DNA from: Oceaniferula marina
GTDB taxonomy: Bacteria; Verrucomicrobiota; Verrucomicrobiia; Verrucomicrobiales; Akkermansiaceae
Assembly: GCF_013391475.1 (NCBI RefSeq)
Contig: NZ_JACBAZ010000006.1
Span: 124,001 to 188,000, forward strand
Reading direction: 5' to 3'
Length of the DNA stretch: 64,000 bases
Shown: one piece after another, positions 44,549 to 53,773 of the stretch
Position numbering within the stretch: the first letter of the stretch is position 1
Layout of the letters: each line of letters begins with the position of its first letter
Program-made: the position numbers and the translations under genes
Notes under the pieces: generated by a model
Databases searched by the model: none
The model's input: only the letters and a program-made list of their open reading frames with translations
What the model was told of the DNA's origin: nothing

Positions 44549-45493
44549 ATGAATCATTCCCCCGTCAGAACCAAACCAAGTGCAGGTGCCATAATGGTGT
44601 CCGCCTTGGTGGTATTGATGTTTGTTGGTAGTTACTGGGCGAGGCTTTGTTTGGCTCCCGCGGTGAGCCAATCGGAGGCTGCTGAAACGGCAAGTGTCTC
44701 ATCCTCCGATCCGCAGCGACTTGTTGGATTGGCTCCGAGCACGGTGGAGGTTCTTTATGAGTTGGGCTTGGGTGAGCGCGTGGTGGGAGTATCTCGCTAC
44801 TGTACCTACCCGCCGGAGGCCATGGAGAAGCCTAAGATCGCGGGCTTTGTCGATGTGGATTTTGAACGATTGGTCACCTTGCAGCCCGATTGCGTGGTGA
44901 TGGTGGATAGCCAACACAGTCTCCAAGGGAAATTTGATCAGTTGGGGATACGCACAATCAGTGCCGAGCATGCGAGTGTGGACGGCATTATTCAGTCGTT
45001 CCGAAAAATTGGCAAAGCCTGCGGCAAGGGGCCGGAGGCAATGGCGAAGGCCGACCGCATGCAGGAGCACGTCGATCGCATTCGCAATCGATATGCTGAC
45101 AAGGAGCATCCACGGGTCTTGGTTTGCATTGAGCGAGATCCGGATTCGCCACGGCCCGACAGGGTGATCGCAGCAGGGAGTGGTGGATTTCACCGGGAAT
45201 TGATCGAAATTGCCGGTGGAGTGAACGCCTATCAGGGGGACATCGCCTATCCGGTTTTGTCACGGGAGAAGCTCTTGCATTTGAATCCGGATGTGATCAT
45301 TGATCTGGTTCGGGATGAAACCTATGAAAAATACAAGGAGCGCCAGTTGTTGAAGCAGTGGTATGCCTTTGGTGAGTTGAATGCGGTGAAAAATCGACGG
45401 GTTGTGATCATTGCCGGTAATCAGCATTTGATTCCAGGGCCTAGGTTTTTGAAGACCTTGGATGCCATGGCAGAGGCCATCCATCCGAATTAA
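44549..45493 (+). CDS. btuF: Cobalamin ABC transporter substrate-binding protein
   Basis: A 314-residue exported binding protein. An N-terminal hydrophobic segment (GAIMVSALVVLMFVGSYWARLC, residues 12-33) acts as signal or anchor, followed by an Ala/Ser/Glu linker. The BtuF-type domain has RLVGLAPSTVEVLYELGLGERVVGVSRYCTYPPEA, VDFERLVTLQPDCVVMV, HRELIEIAGGVNAYQGDIAYPVLSREKLLHLNPDVIIDLV and NRRVVIIAGNQHLIPGPRFL. It would pass B12 from BtuB to the BtuCD permease. It is the second of two related binding proteins in tandem and lies 99 bp before btuD. Confidence 0.85.
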   Translation: MNHSPVRTKPSAGAIMVSALVVLMFVGSYWARLCLAPAVSQSEAAETASVSSSDPQRLVGLAPSTVEVLYELGLGERVVGVSRYCTYPPEAMEKPKIAGFVDVDFERLVTLQPDCVVMVDSQHSLQGKFDQLGIRTISAEHASVDGIIQSFRKIGKACGKGPEAMAKADRMQEHVDRIRNRYADKEHPRVLVCIERDPDSPRPDRVIAAGSGGFHRELIEIAGGVNAYQGDIAYPVLSREKLLHLNPDVIIDLVRDETYEKYKERQLLKQWYAFGELNAVKNRRVVIIAGNQHLIPGPRFLKTLDAMAEAIHPN

Positions 45494-45565
45494 GACAAAT
45501 TTGAAGACTTTTGATAGACTGAACAACAAATAGGAATGAAGTAGAGAGAAAGAACTGATTCTGCC

Positions 45566-45588
45566 GACAGCTTGCAAACCTGTCCCAC
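45566..45588 (+). repeat. Third copy of the palindromic repeat, next to the btuD start
   Basis: GACAG-CTTGCAAAC-CTGTC, related to the repeats at 43546 and 43667, ends 4 bases before the btuD ATG. A hairpin here could affect btuD translation initiation. Confidence 0.5.
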
Positions 45589-45592
45589 GATT

Positions 45593-46390
45593 ATGACGAG
45601 CCCAATCATTAAGACCAACAACCTGTCGCTCAGCATCGGGAAATCCCGACTGCTCAAAGACGTGTCGTTTTCGGTGGGTAAAGGTGAGCGGGTGGCGATC
45701 GTTGGAGCCAATGGCGCGGGGAAGACGACCTTGCTGAAGTGTTTGCTAGGCTTGCTAAAACCAGAGCGGGGTGAGATGGAAATTGATGGCCGCGGTATGC
45801 CTGGCTATTCACGACTCGAGTTGGCTCGCAAGCTTGCGTATGTTCCCCAGTTGCTTGAAGCGAGTGTGCCTTTTACGGTTCTGGACTTTGTGATGATGGG
45901 CCGGTATGCCCACGAAGGGGGGATGGGGCAGGGCGATCAGGAAGGCTTGCGCATCGCGATGGATGCCTTGCAGCAGATCGGAATGGAATCCTTTGCCCGG
46001 CGAACTTTATCCACGTTAAGTGGTGGGGAACGCCAAAAAGCGTGTATTGCCGCGGCCCTGGCCCAGCAGGCCCCCGTGCTGGTTCTCGATGAACCGTCGG
46101 CGCATCTCGACCCACGCCAGCGTGAGGAGATCCACCATATTTTATGTGAAATCGGGAGGAGACAAGGCGTGACGGTGCTGGCCGTGACGCACGACTTGAA
46201 CTGGGCGGCGATGGATTACGACCGCATGTTGGGCATGTCTGATGGCAGGGTGGTGTTTGACGGCACCCCTGCTGCGTTTATGACTCCGGAGAACCTGCGC
46301 TTGGTGTTTGGGGTGGACTTTTCCCTTCATCCTCACCCGGTGACTGGAGATCCGATTGTGATCCCGGCGGCTAGAAAGGAGAGCGTTTGA
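45593..46390 (+). CDS. btuD: Cobalamin ABC transporter ATP-binding protein
   Basis: A 265-residue ABC ATPase of the iron-siderophore/B12 type. It has VAIVGANGAGKTTLLKC (Walker A), YVPQLLEASVPFTVLDFVMMGRYAHEG (Q loop with the family's helical region), LSGGERQKACIAAALAQ (signature), LVLDEPSAHLDPRQREEI (Walker B and D loop) and VLAVTHDLNWAAMDYDRM (switch His). It energises cobalamin import together with BtuC. The stop codon overlaps the btuC ATG by one base, and AAGGAG precedes that ATG, so BtuD and BtuC are probably coupled in translation. Confidence 0.9.
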   Translation: MTSPIIKTNNLSLSIGKSRLLKDVSFSVGKGERVAIVGANGAGKTTLLKCLLGLLKPERGEMEIDGRGMPGYSRLELARKLAYVPQLLEASVPFTVLDFVMMGRYAHEGGMGQGDQEGLRIAMDALQQIGMESFARRTLSTLSGGERQKACIAAALAQQAPVLVLDEPSAHLDPRQREEIHHILCEIGRRQGVTVLAVTHDLNWAAMDYDRMLGMSDGRVVFDGTPAAFMTPENLRLVFGVDFSLHPHPVTGDPIVIPAARKESV

Positions 46391-47391
46391 TGTTGCTACG
46401 TTCCCAGAAGGTGATTGCCGCGGTGTTGCTACTCTTGGTGGCTGCCACTTTGATGGGGGCTCCCTGGGTGGGTAGTCATTCCTTGGATAGTTCGGTGTTG
46501 TCGAAACCGGGGAGCTCTGACCTTGATGCCATTATTTTTTGGCAAATCCGGGTGCCTCGGGTCTTGCTTTCTTTTTTAGCTGGAGTCGGGCTTTCCTTAG
46601 GAGGTGTGGTTTTTCAAGCGATGTTTCGTAACCCGCTGGCGACTCCTTTTACCCTGGGGGTTGCAGGTGGGGCATCGTTCGGGGTGGCGCTATGGGTGCA
46701 TCTGGGGATTAGTTTTTCGTTGCTCGGGGTCTCGGGTGTTTCATTGGCTGCTTTGTTGGGAGCCATGTTATCGATCGTTCTGTTGTATGGTATTGCCAAG
46801 GCCTCGGGAAAACTATCACCGATGACGATGTTGCTCGGCGGGGTGGCGATCAGCTTCTTTTTCTCCAGTCTGATTATGCTGCTGCAGTATCTGATGGATG
46901 CTGGCAACTCCTTCCGGGTGATTCACTGGCTGATGGGAGACATGGGTCGGGCGGATGCCGACTCGGTGCTGCAGGTGTTTCCCTTTGTTGGTAGTGGTGC
47001 CTTGATTGCGATGGTGTTGCGCCGGGAGTTGAATTTGTTGACGGTGAGTGATGATCTGGCTGCGAGCCGCGGGGTGAATGTCGAGCAAGTTCGGGTGGTC
47101 TTATTTTTTGCTGTGTCGCTGATGGTGGCCGGGATTATCACCGTGTGTGGCCCGATCGGTTTTGTCGGCATTATGGCCCCGCATATCTGTCGATTGATCG
47201 TAGGGGCCAATCATCGGATTCTGGTTCCTTGTGCTGCCTTGTTCGGAGGGGTGTTCCTTACCCTCTGTGATACGGTGGCGCGCAGTGTGACGGACTCGGC
47301 AGAGATTCCTGTGGGCGTGGTGACGGCTTTACTTGGTGGACCGTTTTTCCTTTGGCTGCTGTTCCGGAATGGTGAGCGTCGACAGCTCTAA
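46390..47391 (+). CDS. btuC: Cobalamin ABC transporter permease
   Basis: A 333-residue FecCD-family permease with about ten transmembrane helices. It has the family features VPRVLLSFLAGVGLSLGGVVFQAMFRNPLATPFTLGVAGGASFGVAL and SRGVNVEQVRVVLFFAVSLMVAGIITVCGPIGFVGIMAPHICRLIVG, plus the C-terminal EIPVGVVTALLGGPFFLWLLFRN. It forms the B12 channel with BtuD. ATG 46390 (MLLRSQK) overlaps the btuD stop; the TTG one codon earlier is less likely. The convergent DMT transporter gene ends at the very next base. Confidence 0.9.
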   Translation: MLLRSQKVIAAVLLLLVAATLMGAPWVGSHSLDSSVLSKPGSSDLDAIIFWQIRVPRVLLSFLAGVGLSLGGVVFQAMFRNPLATPFTLGVAGGASFGVALWVHLGISFSLLGVSGVSLAALLGAMLSIVLLYGIAKASGKLSPMTMLLGGVAISFFFSSLIMLLQYLMDAGNSFRVIHWLMGDMGRADADSVLQVFPFVGSGALIAMVLRRELNLLTVSDDLAASRGVNVEQVRVVLFFAVSLMVAGIITVCGPIGFVGIMAPHICRLIVGANHRILVPCAALFGGVFLTLCDTVARSVTDSAEIPVGVVTALLGGPFFLWLLFRNGERRQL

Positions 47392-48291
47392 CTACTTGTT
47401 GAGCGGAAGTTCACCTGCGCCGCTTTCCGGCGTTTTTTTGCCAATAAAGACGTGCAGGATGTTGGCCGCGATGATGCAGAGTGCTCCGAAGTAAAACATC
47501 GGATTGAGTTCGTGGTATTCCTGGAACAGCAAGGCGGCCAGTAGAATCCCGTAGACCGGCTCGAAATTGACCGCCAGATTGGTGGTGAAGGCGGTGAAAT
47601 AGCGGAGCAAGTGGATATGAAAGGAAAAGGCCCAGACGGTGCATACGCCTGATAGGATCAGTAACCAGAGCCAGTCGCTGGAGCTTGGCATCTGGCTGAT
47701 CCTCAGATCACCGATGCAGAGCACCGCAATCAGGCAGGTGCCGCAGGCGGAAATAAGCTCGTAGAGGGTGATGGTTTGTGGTGCTTGCCCTGCGAGCGTG
47801 AGTTTTCGGTTGAGGACCGGAAAGAGGGAGGCAAGAAATGCGGAGACGAGCGCGCAGCCGAGTCCTGCGGCGTGGTCCCATGAAGCTCCAGCTACCATCG
47901 CCAGCCCGGGGACAATCATGAGTCCCAGAAGGATTTCTTTCCAGCATGGCTTACGTCGGTCGAGAAGTGGTTCGCTCAGAGCGGTAAAAAGCGAGGTGCT
48001 TGCCATGCCGGCCAGGCAGACGGAGATGTTCGCCAGTTGGATACTACCAAAAAAGGTCATCCAGTGCAGCCCCAGGATGATGCCGACGCCGCAGGCACTG
48101 AGCATCTTTTTACGAGGCATGGTCAAGGGGGCTCGGCGGGAGGCGGCCAGCCAGATGAACATGATGATGGCCGCCAGAGCGGTCCTCCAGAGAACCAACA
48201 AGGGAGCGGGTAGGGTGATCAGCCGACCCAGGATGGCGGTGAAGGCGAGAATCAGGACCAGAAACTGGAGTTGGAAATAGCGCGATGACAT
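47392..48291 (-). CDS. EamA/DMT-family transporter
   Basis: A 299-residue inner-membrane protein with ten predicted helices in two repeated halves, typical of the drug/metabolite transporter family. Features include the first EamA unit (FLVLILAFTAILGRLITLPAPLLVLWRTALAAII) and the second with LTLAGQAPQTITLYELISACG, ending in TTNLAVNFEPVYGILLAALLFQE, the conserved loop before the last helices. The substrate is unknown. It is convergent with btuC without any gap and divergent from the MATE gene. Confidence 0.85.
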   Translation of the reverse strand: MSSRYFQLQFLVLILAFTAILGRLITLPAPLLVLWRTALAAIIMFIWLAASRRAPLTMPRKKMLSACGVGIILGLHWMTFFGSIQLANISVCLAGMASTSLFTALSEPLLDRRKPCWKEILLGLMIVPGLAMVAGASWDHAAGLGCALVSAFLASLFPVLNRKLTLAGQAPQTITLYELISACGTCLIAVLCIGDLRISQMPSSSDWLWLLILSGVCTVWAFSFHIHLLRYFTAFTTNLAVNFEPVYGILLAALLFQEYHELNPMFYFGALCIIAANILHVFIGKKTPESGAGELPLNK

Positions 48292-48464
48292 ATGCGTCGG
48301 AGCCGCTATTGTAAGGTCAGAACCTCTGCCACGGCGATGGAAAAATCACCCGTAGCCTTATCCTGATCCGAAGTATGCGCTGGAGAATGAGCTTAGATCG
48401 ACGAGAAACGGACTTAGCAAGTGAGGTGAAATCCTTAGTGACTTACTCTTGATTGTTGATGATC

Positions 48465-49877
48465 ATGGGGTATCAGAAGAGGGTGAACAGAGGGGAAGGT
48501 AAGGCAGCGACTGGACAAGGTCCGGCTTTTGGCTCGTTTTGGGTAGAGGCCAGAGCGACCATTTTGTTAGCCTTGCCCTTGATTGCCGGGCAAGTGGGGC
48601 AAATGTTGATGGGGGTGGCCGACACGGTGATGATTGGTCGTGTTGGTGTGGTGCCCTTGGCCGCCTCGACCTTTGCCAACACTTTACTGATGGTTCCTTT
48701 TCTCTTTGGTGTCGGCTTGCTCACTTCGGTGTCGATCCGGGTAGCCCAGGGGCGTGGAGCGAAGCAGCATGATGACGTTAAACATGCCTTGCGGCATGGC
48801 ACGTGGCTGGCTGCTGGTTATGGCTTGCTGGTGGTGGTCTTGATCCTCGCAACCATACCTTTTCTCGATCGTTTTGGCCAACCCGGCCAGGTGGTTGAGG
48901 AGGTTCCCCGGTACTTGCTGTTGGCTGCGATCTCATTGGTGCCCGCCATGATATCGATGGGGTGGAAAAACTACGGGGATGCCTTGAACCGGCCCTGGGT
49001 GCCATTTGGGATTTTACTGTCCGGAGTTGCCTTGAATGTGCTACTCAACTGGATTTTTATTTATGGAAATCTAGGTTCTCCCGCGCTTGGCCTTGAAGGT
49101 GCGGGCTGGGCGACCTTGCTTGCCAGAACGGCGGTGGTTGGGGCTCTCTACCTATGGTTGATGCGATCGCCGGCGGTGGTGGAATGGGCTCCCAAACGAT
49201 GGTGGGGACGGTGGAAACAAGGGGAGTTCTCGACCTTGTTGAAACTGGGGGTTCCCATCGGTTTGCAGTTGTTAGCCGAGGTGGGGTCGTTTGCTGCGGC
49301 TTCCTTGATGATGGGAAGTTTGGGGGTGATTGCCCTGGCTGCTCACCAGGTCGCGCTGACCTGTGCCTCGGTGTCGTTTATGGTGCCTTTGGGGGTGGCC
49401 ATGGCGATCACGGTTCGCATGGGTGAGGCCTCTGCCGGAACCTCGGGATGGGAACGGCGTGTTCGCCTGCGTCGTATTTTGTTAGGAGGTTGGGCGTATG
49501 GTTTGCTTTTCACCGGGGTGTCGATGACGGTCTTTATCTTGTTTGGTCGCTGGTTGGCCGGGCAGATTGTGATGGAGCCTGAGGTGATTGAGCTGGCCAC
49601 CGGCTTATTGGTGATTGCCGGGGTGTTTCAGATGGTTGATGGGTCCCAGGTGATTTCCTCATCTGCTTTACGGGGCATGGGGGATGTGGTGGTTCCCGCC
49701 TGGTTGGGGATCTTTGCCTATTGGGGGGTAGCGGTCCCCTTGAGTGCTTATCTGGCATTTGGAGCGGGACTGGGTGCCCACGGTATTTGGTGGGGGCTGG
49801 CATTCGGTCTGGGAACCGCGGCCCTGCTATTGGGCGCGCGGGTCTGGCGGACGACGGGACGGACCATGGAAAGTTGA
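48465..49877 (+). CDS. MATE-family multidrug efflux transporter
   Basis: About 470 residues with twelve predicted helices. MATE features are LALPLIAGQVGQMLMGVADTVMIGRVGVVPLAASTFANTL near the N-terminus, GWKNYGDALNRPWVPFGILLSGVALNVLLNWIFIYG in the middle, and the second-half repeat LLKLGVPIGLQLLAEVGSFAAASLMMGSLGVIALAAHQVALTCAS. It probably exports cationic compounds using a Na+ or H+ gradient. Three in-frame starts lie close together (TTG 48453, ATG 48459, ATG 48465); the last is given. The sulfatase gene follows 37 bp later. Confidence 0.9.
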   Translation: MGYQKRVNRGEGKAATGQGPAFGSFWVEARATILLALPLIAGQVGQMLMGVADTVMIGRVGVVPLAASTFANTLLMVPFLFGVGLLTSVSIRVAQGRGAKQHDDVKHALRHGTWLAAGYGLLVVVLILATIPFLDRFGQPGQVVEEVPRYLLLAAISLVPAMISMGWKNYGDALNRPWVPFGILLSGVALNVLLNWIFIYGNLGSPALGLEGAGWATLLARTAVVGALYLWLMRSPAVVEWAPKRWWGRWKQGEFSTLLKLGVPIGLQLLAEVGSFAAASLMMGSLGVIALAAHQVALTCASVSFMVPLGVAMAITVRMGEASAGTSGWERRVRLRRILLGGWAYGLLFTGVSMTVFILFGRWLAGQIVMEPEVIELATGLLVIAGVFQMVDGSQVISSSALRGMGDVVVPAWLGIFAYWGVAVPLSAYLAFGAGLGAHGIWWGLAFGLGTAALLLGARVWRTTGRTMES

Positions 49878-49914
49878 GTGTAATAATTGATCGGCTCGTG
49901 CCGTATCGACACAC

Positions 49915-51378
49915 ATGATTTCTCAGACATTGAAGAACAGGGTTATCAAAGCGGCTTTTCTACTGATCGCGTGTTGCGTGTTGTCCGTGGATGCTCGTGA
50001 GGCCTTGGACAGGCCGAATGTGATTATCTTTTTTGTCGATGACAGCGGCTATGGAGACTACGAGCACAATGGAAACCCGGTGATTGCAACGCCGAATATT
50101 ACCAAACTCGCCCAGGAGGGAGTCAACTTTACCCAGTTTTATGTCAGTACGGCCGCTTGTTCGGCATCGCGATATGCCTTGTTGACCGGCCGTTACCCCG
50201 GACGCTCCGGTTTGGGTAGTTGGGTGATCGGGCCAGGGTCGAAACGTCACATTCATACCAAGGAAGTCACCATTGCCGAGGCTCTGAAGGACCGGGGCTA
50301 TGCCACCGGGATGTTTGGCAAGTGGCATCTGGGTTCACCGAACAAGGCGAATGGGATGTCGCAGGATACCTTGCCGCTTGCGCATGGATTTGACCAATGG
50401 GTGGGAACCAATGTGTCACACGACTATGGTAATGCCATGCTACTGCAGAGTGACCCTCAGGGGGATGCTCCGGTCAAAGGATACCGCACGCTGGCGAAAA
50501 ACCTGCCGTCGGATATCAAGGCGTCGGAGTCACTCACCGGTCGCTACACGGATGCGGCAGTTTCTTTTATCAAGCAAAACAAGGACAAACCGTTTTTTGC
50601 GTATATTGCGCACAACCAGCCCCACTTGGGTTTGTTTGCCAGTGATAAATTCAAAGGGGTGTCCAAACGTGGTTTGTTAGGCGATGTGATGGCTGAATTG
50701 GATGATTCGGTTGGGCGGGTTCTGAAGGCTCTGGAAGACGAGGGGATTCGGAAAAACACGCTGGTGATTTATTCTTCTGATAATGGCCCTTGGGTGATGT
50801 TCAGGAATGCCAAGAAGACGAAGTATGGAGAGGCCCGGATGCACGTCGGCTATGCCTGGCCGTTTCGCGATGGCAAGGGATCCACGTGGGAAGGGGGACA
50901 CCGGATTCCGGGGATTTTTTCCTGGCCCGGAGTGATTGACGCCCACTCGGTGGTGCGCGAACCTGCGAGCACCATGGATGTGTTCCCAACCTTGATGAAA
51001 CTGAGCGGGGCTGCCGTGCCGGATGACCGTAGTATCGATGGCCGGGATATCAGCCCTTACCTCCTTGGCACGAAACGAGAGGTGGAGCCGTTTGAATTTT
51101 TGTATTCGTATTCAGACAATAAGCCATCCGCTATTCGGATGGGACCATGGAAACTGCATATCCGGACGGGGTCCCAAACGGGCAATCAGTATGGGTTCAA
51201 GGCGAGTGAAAAAACACCGTTGTTGTTTAATGTCGAAGAGGATCTTCATGAGCGGTTTGATCGGGCCGGAGAGCAACCGGAGCGGGTTCAGTTGATGAAA
51301 AAGCGCTTGTTGGAAAAAGAAAAGCAGCTCATAGACGAGGCCAGCTACTGGGGGGCAGTCCGCCCACGGAAAAAGTAG
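49915..51378 (+). CDS. Exported sulfatase (arylsulfatase A-type)
   Basis: A 487-residue sulfatase with a signal peptide ending near SVDAR. It has RPNVIIFFVDDSGYGDYEHNG with the metal-binding Asp pair, STAACSASRYALLTGRYPGRSG with Cys82 in a C-x-A-x-R formylglycine site, GYATGMFGKWHLG, and YSSDNGPWVMF. The C-terminal part fits a desulfatase with DISPYLLG and LFNVEEDLHERFD. It would remove sulfate esters from algal or host glycans after formylglycine modification; the SUMF protein at 12.4 kb lacks FGE cysteines, so the activating enzyme is elsewhere. Its stop TAG lies inside the first unit of a 15-bp tandem repeat. Confidence 0.9.
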   Translation: MISQTLKNRVIKAAFLLIACCVLSVDAREALDRPNVIIFFVDDSGYGDYEHNGNPVIATPNITKLAQEGVNFTQFYVSTAACSASRYALLTGRYPGRSGLGSWVIGPGSKRHIHTKEVTIAEALKDRGYATGMFGKWHLGSPNKANGMSQDTLPLAHGFDQWVGTNVSHDYGNAMLLQSDPQGDAPVKGYRTLAKNLPSDIKASESLTGRYTDAAVSFIKQNKDKPFFAYIAHNQPHLGLFASDKFKGVSKRGLLGDVMAELDDSVGRVLKALEDEGIRKNTLVIYSSDNGPWVMFRNAKKTKYGEARMHVGYAWPFRDGKGSTWEGGHRIPGIFSWPGVIDAHSVVREPASTMDVFPTLMKLSGAAVPDDRSIDGRDISPYLLGTKREVEPFEFLYSYSDNKPSAIRMGPWKLHIRTGSQTGNQYGFKASEKTPLLFNVEEDLHERFDRAGEQPERVQLMKKRLLEKEKQLIDEASYWGAVRPRKK

Positions 51379-51464
51379 TAGACGGGGAAGTAGCAGATGG
51401 GGAAGTAGCAGATGGGGAAGTAGCAGATGGGGAAGTAGCAGATGGGGAAGTAGCAGATGGGGAA
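51375..51464. repeat. Six tandem copies of a 15-bp unit
   Basis: Unit GTAGCAGATGGGGAA: five exact copies from 51390 to 51464, and a first copy (51375-51389) with two differences that contains the sulfatase stop TAG. Every unit contains a TAG in the sulfatase frame, so copy-number change would not extend the protein. A minisatellite of this kind can vary by slippage. Confidence 0.9.
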
Positions 51465-51507
51465 GGGGTGTTAGCCCCGGAGGCGCGAGTGTTTCCCAAA
51501 GGCTGGA

Positions 51508-52518
51508 TCACGGAGCGGAGGATGCTTCAGGTTCTTGCTGGGGGGGCGAGAGATGCTTAAGGATCCAGACTCCCATTTCTGCGTAGAGGGGCATCGGAGT
51601 GATGAGCACATTGTCGTGATCTCCACCCGGAACTTCGATCCATTTTTTATCGTTGGATGGGAAACTATCGTAAAGTTTGCGGCCGGATGACATGGGAATC
51701 AGAGCATCGTCGCTTCCGTGGGCAACCAGAACGGGGATGGATACCGATTGGGCCCAGACGGCCGGTGTGACTTTGGCTGGGTCCGCCCCGTTGCTTAGTT
51801 CGCTGAAGTAAGAGACCCAGTCGTTCAGGATCGATGAGTGACTTTGGTGTTTGATCACGGTGTCGAGTCGATCGAAGGAGCTGACAATGACTAACGACTG
51901 CCACTGGGGTTGTTTGTTATTGGCGGCGGAGCGTGTGGCAAAACATCCCCCCATGGAAATTCCCCAGAGGGCACTGGGTTCGGGGTTGAATTGGTGATGC
52001 TTGGCGCATTCGATGAGGAGTTCGCGTGGCAGGTCTTGTTCAAGTTCGGCGAGTCCGAATTGGACGGTTTCCACCGGGCTTTCACCGTGGGCTGGTAGAT
52101 CCGGGATGAGGCACCTCAGTCCGAGGGCGCAAAAGCGTTCGGCCACTGGAAGGAGGTCTTCTTTCCTGCCGTTGCGTCCATGGAGCAGGACGACGGTGCC
52201 AGTCACTTCACCTATGGCAGGGAGGGTGATCTCGTGTTGTTGAACTTGTTCCCGAATGATGCGGGCTCGTTCTGAGAGTGGAGCATTGGTGGAGGGGGTG
52301 ACCAGGAGGTAGGGGATCTGTTCGTTGACGAGTAAACCGTCCTGAATATGAATGCTGTGTTGAGCCTGTTGTTGGATCCACTGCTGGTGGTAGTCTTGGA
52401 GTTCCCTCCTTTCCGGGCTCGCAAGTTGCCTACCGAGGTAGGCCGTGAATGAGATGGCCGAGAGGAACACAAGGCAAAGTCCGATGAGGAGGGGTTTGAA
52501 AAATCGCCGTTTCATCAC
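51508..52518 (-). CDS. Alpha/beta-hydrolase fold protein with N-terminal membrane anchor
   Basis: A 336-residue protein. A transmembrane or signal segment (PLLIGLCLVFLSAISFTAYLG) covers residues 8-28. The hydrolase part has VVLLHGRNGRKEDLLPVAERFCALGLRCLIPDLPAHGESP (oxyanion region), ALWGISMGGCFATRSAA (nucleophile Ser in G-x-S-x-G), VLVAHGSDDALIPMSSGRKLYD (Asp) and VPGGDHDNVLI (His). It may be a periplasm-facing esterase or peptidase of unknown substrate. The C-terminal tail is Gln/Pro/Glu/Ser-rich. It is convergent with the sulfatase across the tandem repeat. Confidence 0.85.
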   Translation of the reverse strand: MMKRRFFKPLLIGLCLVFLSAISFTAYLGRQLASPERRELQDYHQQWIQQQAQHSIHIQDGLLVNEQIPYLLVTPSTNAPLSERARIIREQVQQHEITLPAIGEVTGTVVLLHGRNGRKEDLLPVAERFCALGLRCLIPDLPAHGESPVETVQFGLAELEQDLPRELLIECAKHHQFNPEPSALWGISMGGCFATRSAANNKQPQWQSLVIVSSFDRLDTVIKHQSHSSILNDWVSYFSELSNGADPAKVTPAVWAQSVSIPVLVAHGSDDALIPMSSGRKLYDSFPSNDKKWIEVPGGDHDNVLITPMPLYAEMGVWILKHLSPPQQEPEASSAP

Positions 52519-52656
52519 GACTCACTATACGTGAACATTGGGAGCATTGCTTGCAGGAAAGCGATGGGATGCGAAGAATGTTTTTAATACTTGGGAAAAC
52601 TCATTCGATTGACATCTCTTCAGGGGACAGGTTTCTTTTGTTTGCTGCGAGTTTCG

Positions 52657-53625
52657 ATGTCGTTTATGGCTTGGTTCATGATTACGGCTATTCATCGATT
52701 GTGTGCATGGGGGAGTAACGCAGTGAGTGTGTTGGTTGTTTTGGTGGTTTCTATGGTGCCTGGTCTGGTTCAGGCGGAAACAAAAGAGTCGGGTGGGCTG
52801 CAATTGCTTTCTTTCAACGTGCGGTATCAGACCGATGCTGATGGTGGAACTCGGCATTGGAAGAAGCGCTTCCCTTTGGCTGTCGAGCTTGTTCACCGGA
52901 TGTCCCCGGATGTGATGGGGGTGCAGGAGGCGCTTTCCGGCCAGTTGGATGATTTGCAAAAGAAGCTGCCCGATTATGCCGTGTTCGGTGTTGGGCGTGA
53001 CGACGGAAAACGGAGAGGTGAACACGTGTCTGTGTTTTACCGCAAAGACCGCTTCCGGATTGATAAGGAAGATTGTGGCCACTTTTGGTTGTCTGACACC
53101 CCGCAAGACCCGGGCTCCCGGTCGTGGGGGAATGGCATCACACGGATGTGTACTTGGCTGCGATTGGTTGATCAGCGTTCGGGACGAGGGCTGTATGTGT
53201 TTAATACGCATTGGGACCATCGGCATCAAGGATCACGGGAGCAGGCGGCCAGATTGATTGCCCGGAGGATGGCATCCCGGAAGTCCCCACAGGATCCGGT
53301 GGTGCTGATGGGGGATTTTAATGTGGTGGAGAAGAACCCGGCGATTCGTTATCTGCTGGGGGAGTCGGTCCCCTTGGACGGTGGTCGTGGTCCTGAAAAG
53401 TGGGCGTCCCCCCTGGTGGATGTTTTTCAACAACTACACCCTGACTGTAAAAACCGACGAACCTATCATGGGTGGGCGGGCCAACGGGAGGGGATGGCAA
53501 AAATTGATCATGTGTTTGTTTCCCGTGAACTGAAACCGCTGGCTGCTGAGATCTGTTATGATGAGCGTGAGGGCGTTTACCCATCCGATCACTATCCGGT
53601 GAGTGTCCGGGTGGCATGGCCTTGA
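52657..53625 (+). CDS. Exported endonuclease/exonuclease/phosphatase (EEP) family protein
   Basis: About 322 residues. A hydrophobic signal segment (NAVSVLVVLVVSMVPGLVQA) precedes a complete EEP domain: LQLLSFNVRYQ, PDVMGVQEALSGQLDDL (Glu ligand), HVSVFYRKDRFRI, LYVFNTHWDHR (catalytic His), VVLMGDFNVVEKNPAI (Asp/Asn pair), KIDHVFVSREL and YPSDHYPVSVRV (final Asp-His). Members cleave phosphodiester bonds in nucleic acids or lipids, or dephosphorylate inositols; the substrate is undetermined. The start is uncertain: ATG at 52657, 52666 or 52678 all work, and the frame reaches back to TTG 52591. Confidence 0.85.
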   Translation: MSFMAWFMITAIHRLCAWGSNAVSVLVVLVVSMVPGLVQAETKESGGLQLLSFNVRYQTDADGGTRHWKKRFPLAVELVHRMSPDVMGVQEALSGQLDDLQKKLPDYAVFGVGRDDGKRRGEHVSVFYRKDRFRIDKEDCGHFWLSDTPQDPGSRSWGNGITRMCTWLRLVDQRSGRGLYVFNTHWDHRHQGSREQAARLIARRMASRKSPQDPVVLMGDFNVVEKNPAIRYLLGESVPLDGGRGPEKWASPLVDVFQQLHPDCKNRRTYHGWAGQREGMAKIDHVFVSRELKPLAAEICYDEREGVYPSDHYPVSVRVAWP

Positions 53626-53773
53626 GTTGTTCGATCCTGGTCAGAATCTGGGAAGTGGGTAAACTGACATCCGTTTGTCTTGATCGGGGTGGTTTCACTG
53701 TTATATTGCCGTCCTGTCGATTGGCGTTTGGTTCATCACCGTGGTGACTTGCGGGTCAGGCAGGTTGCTGCTT

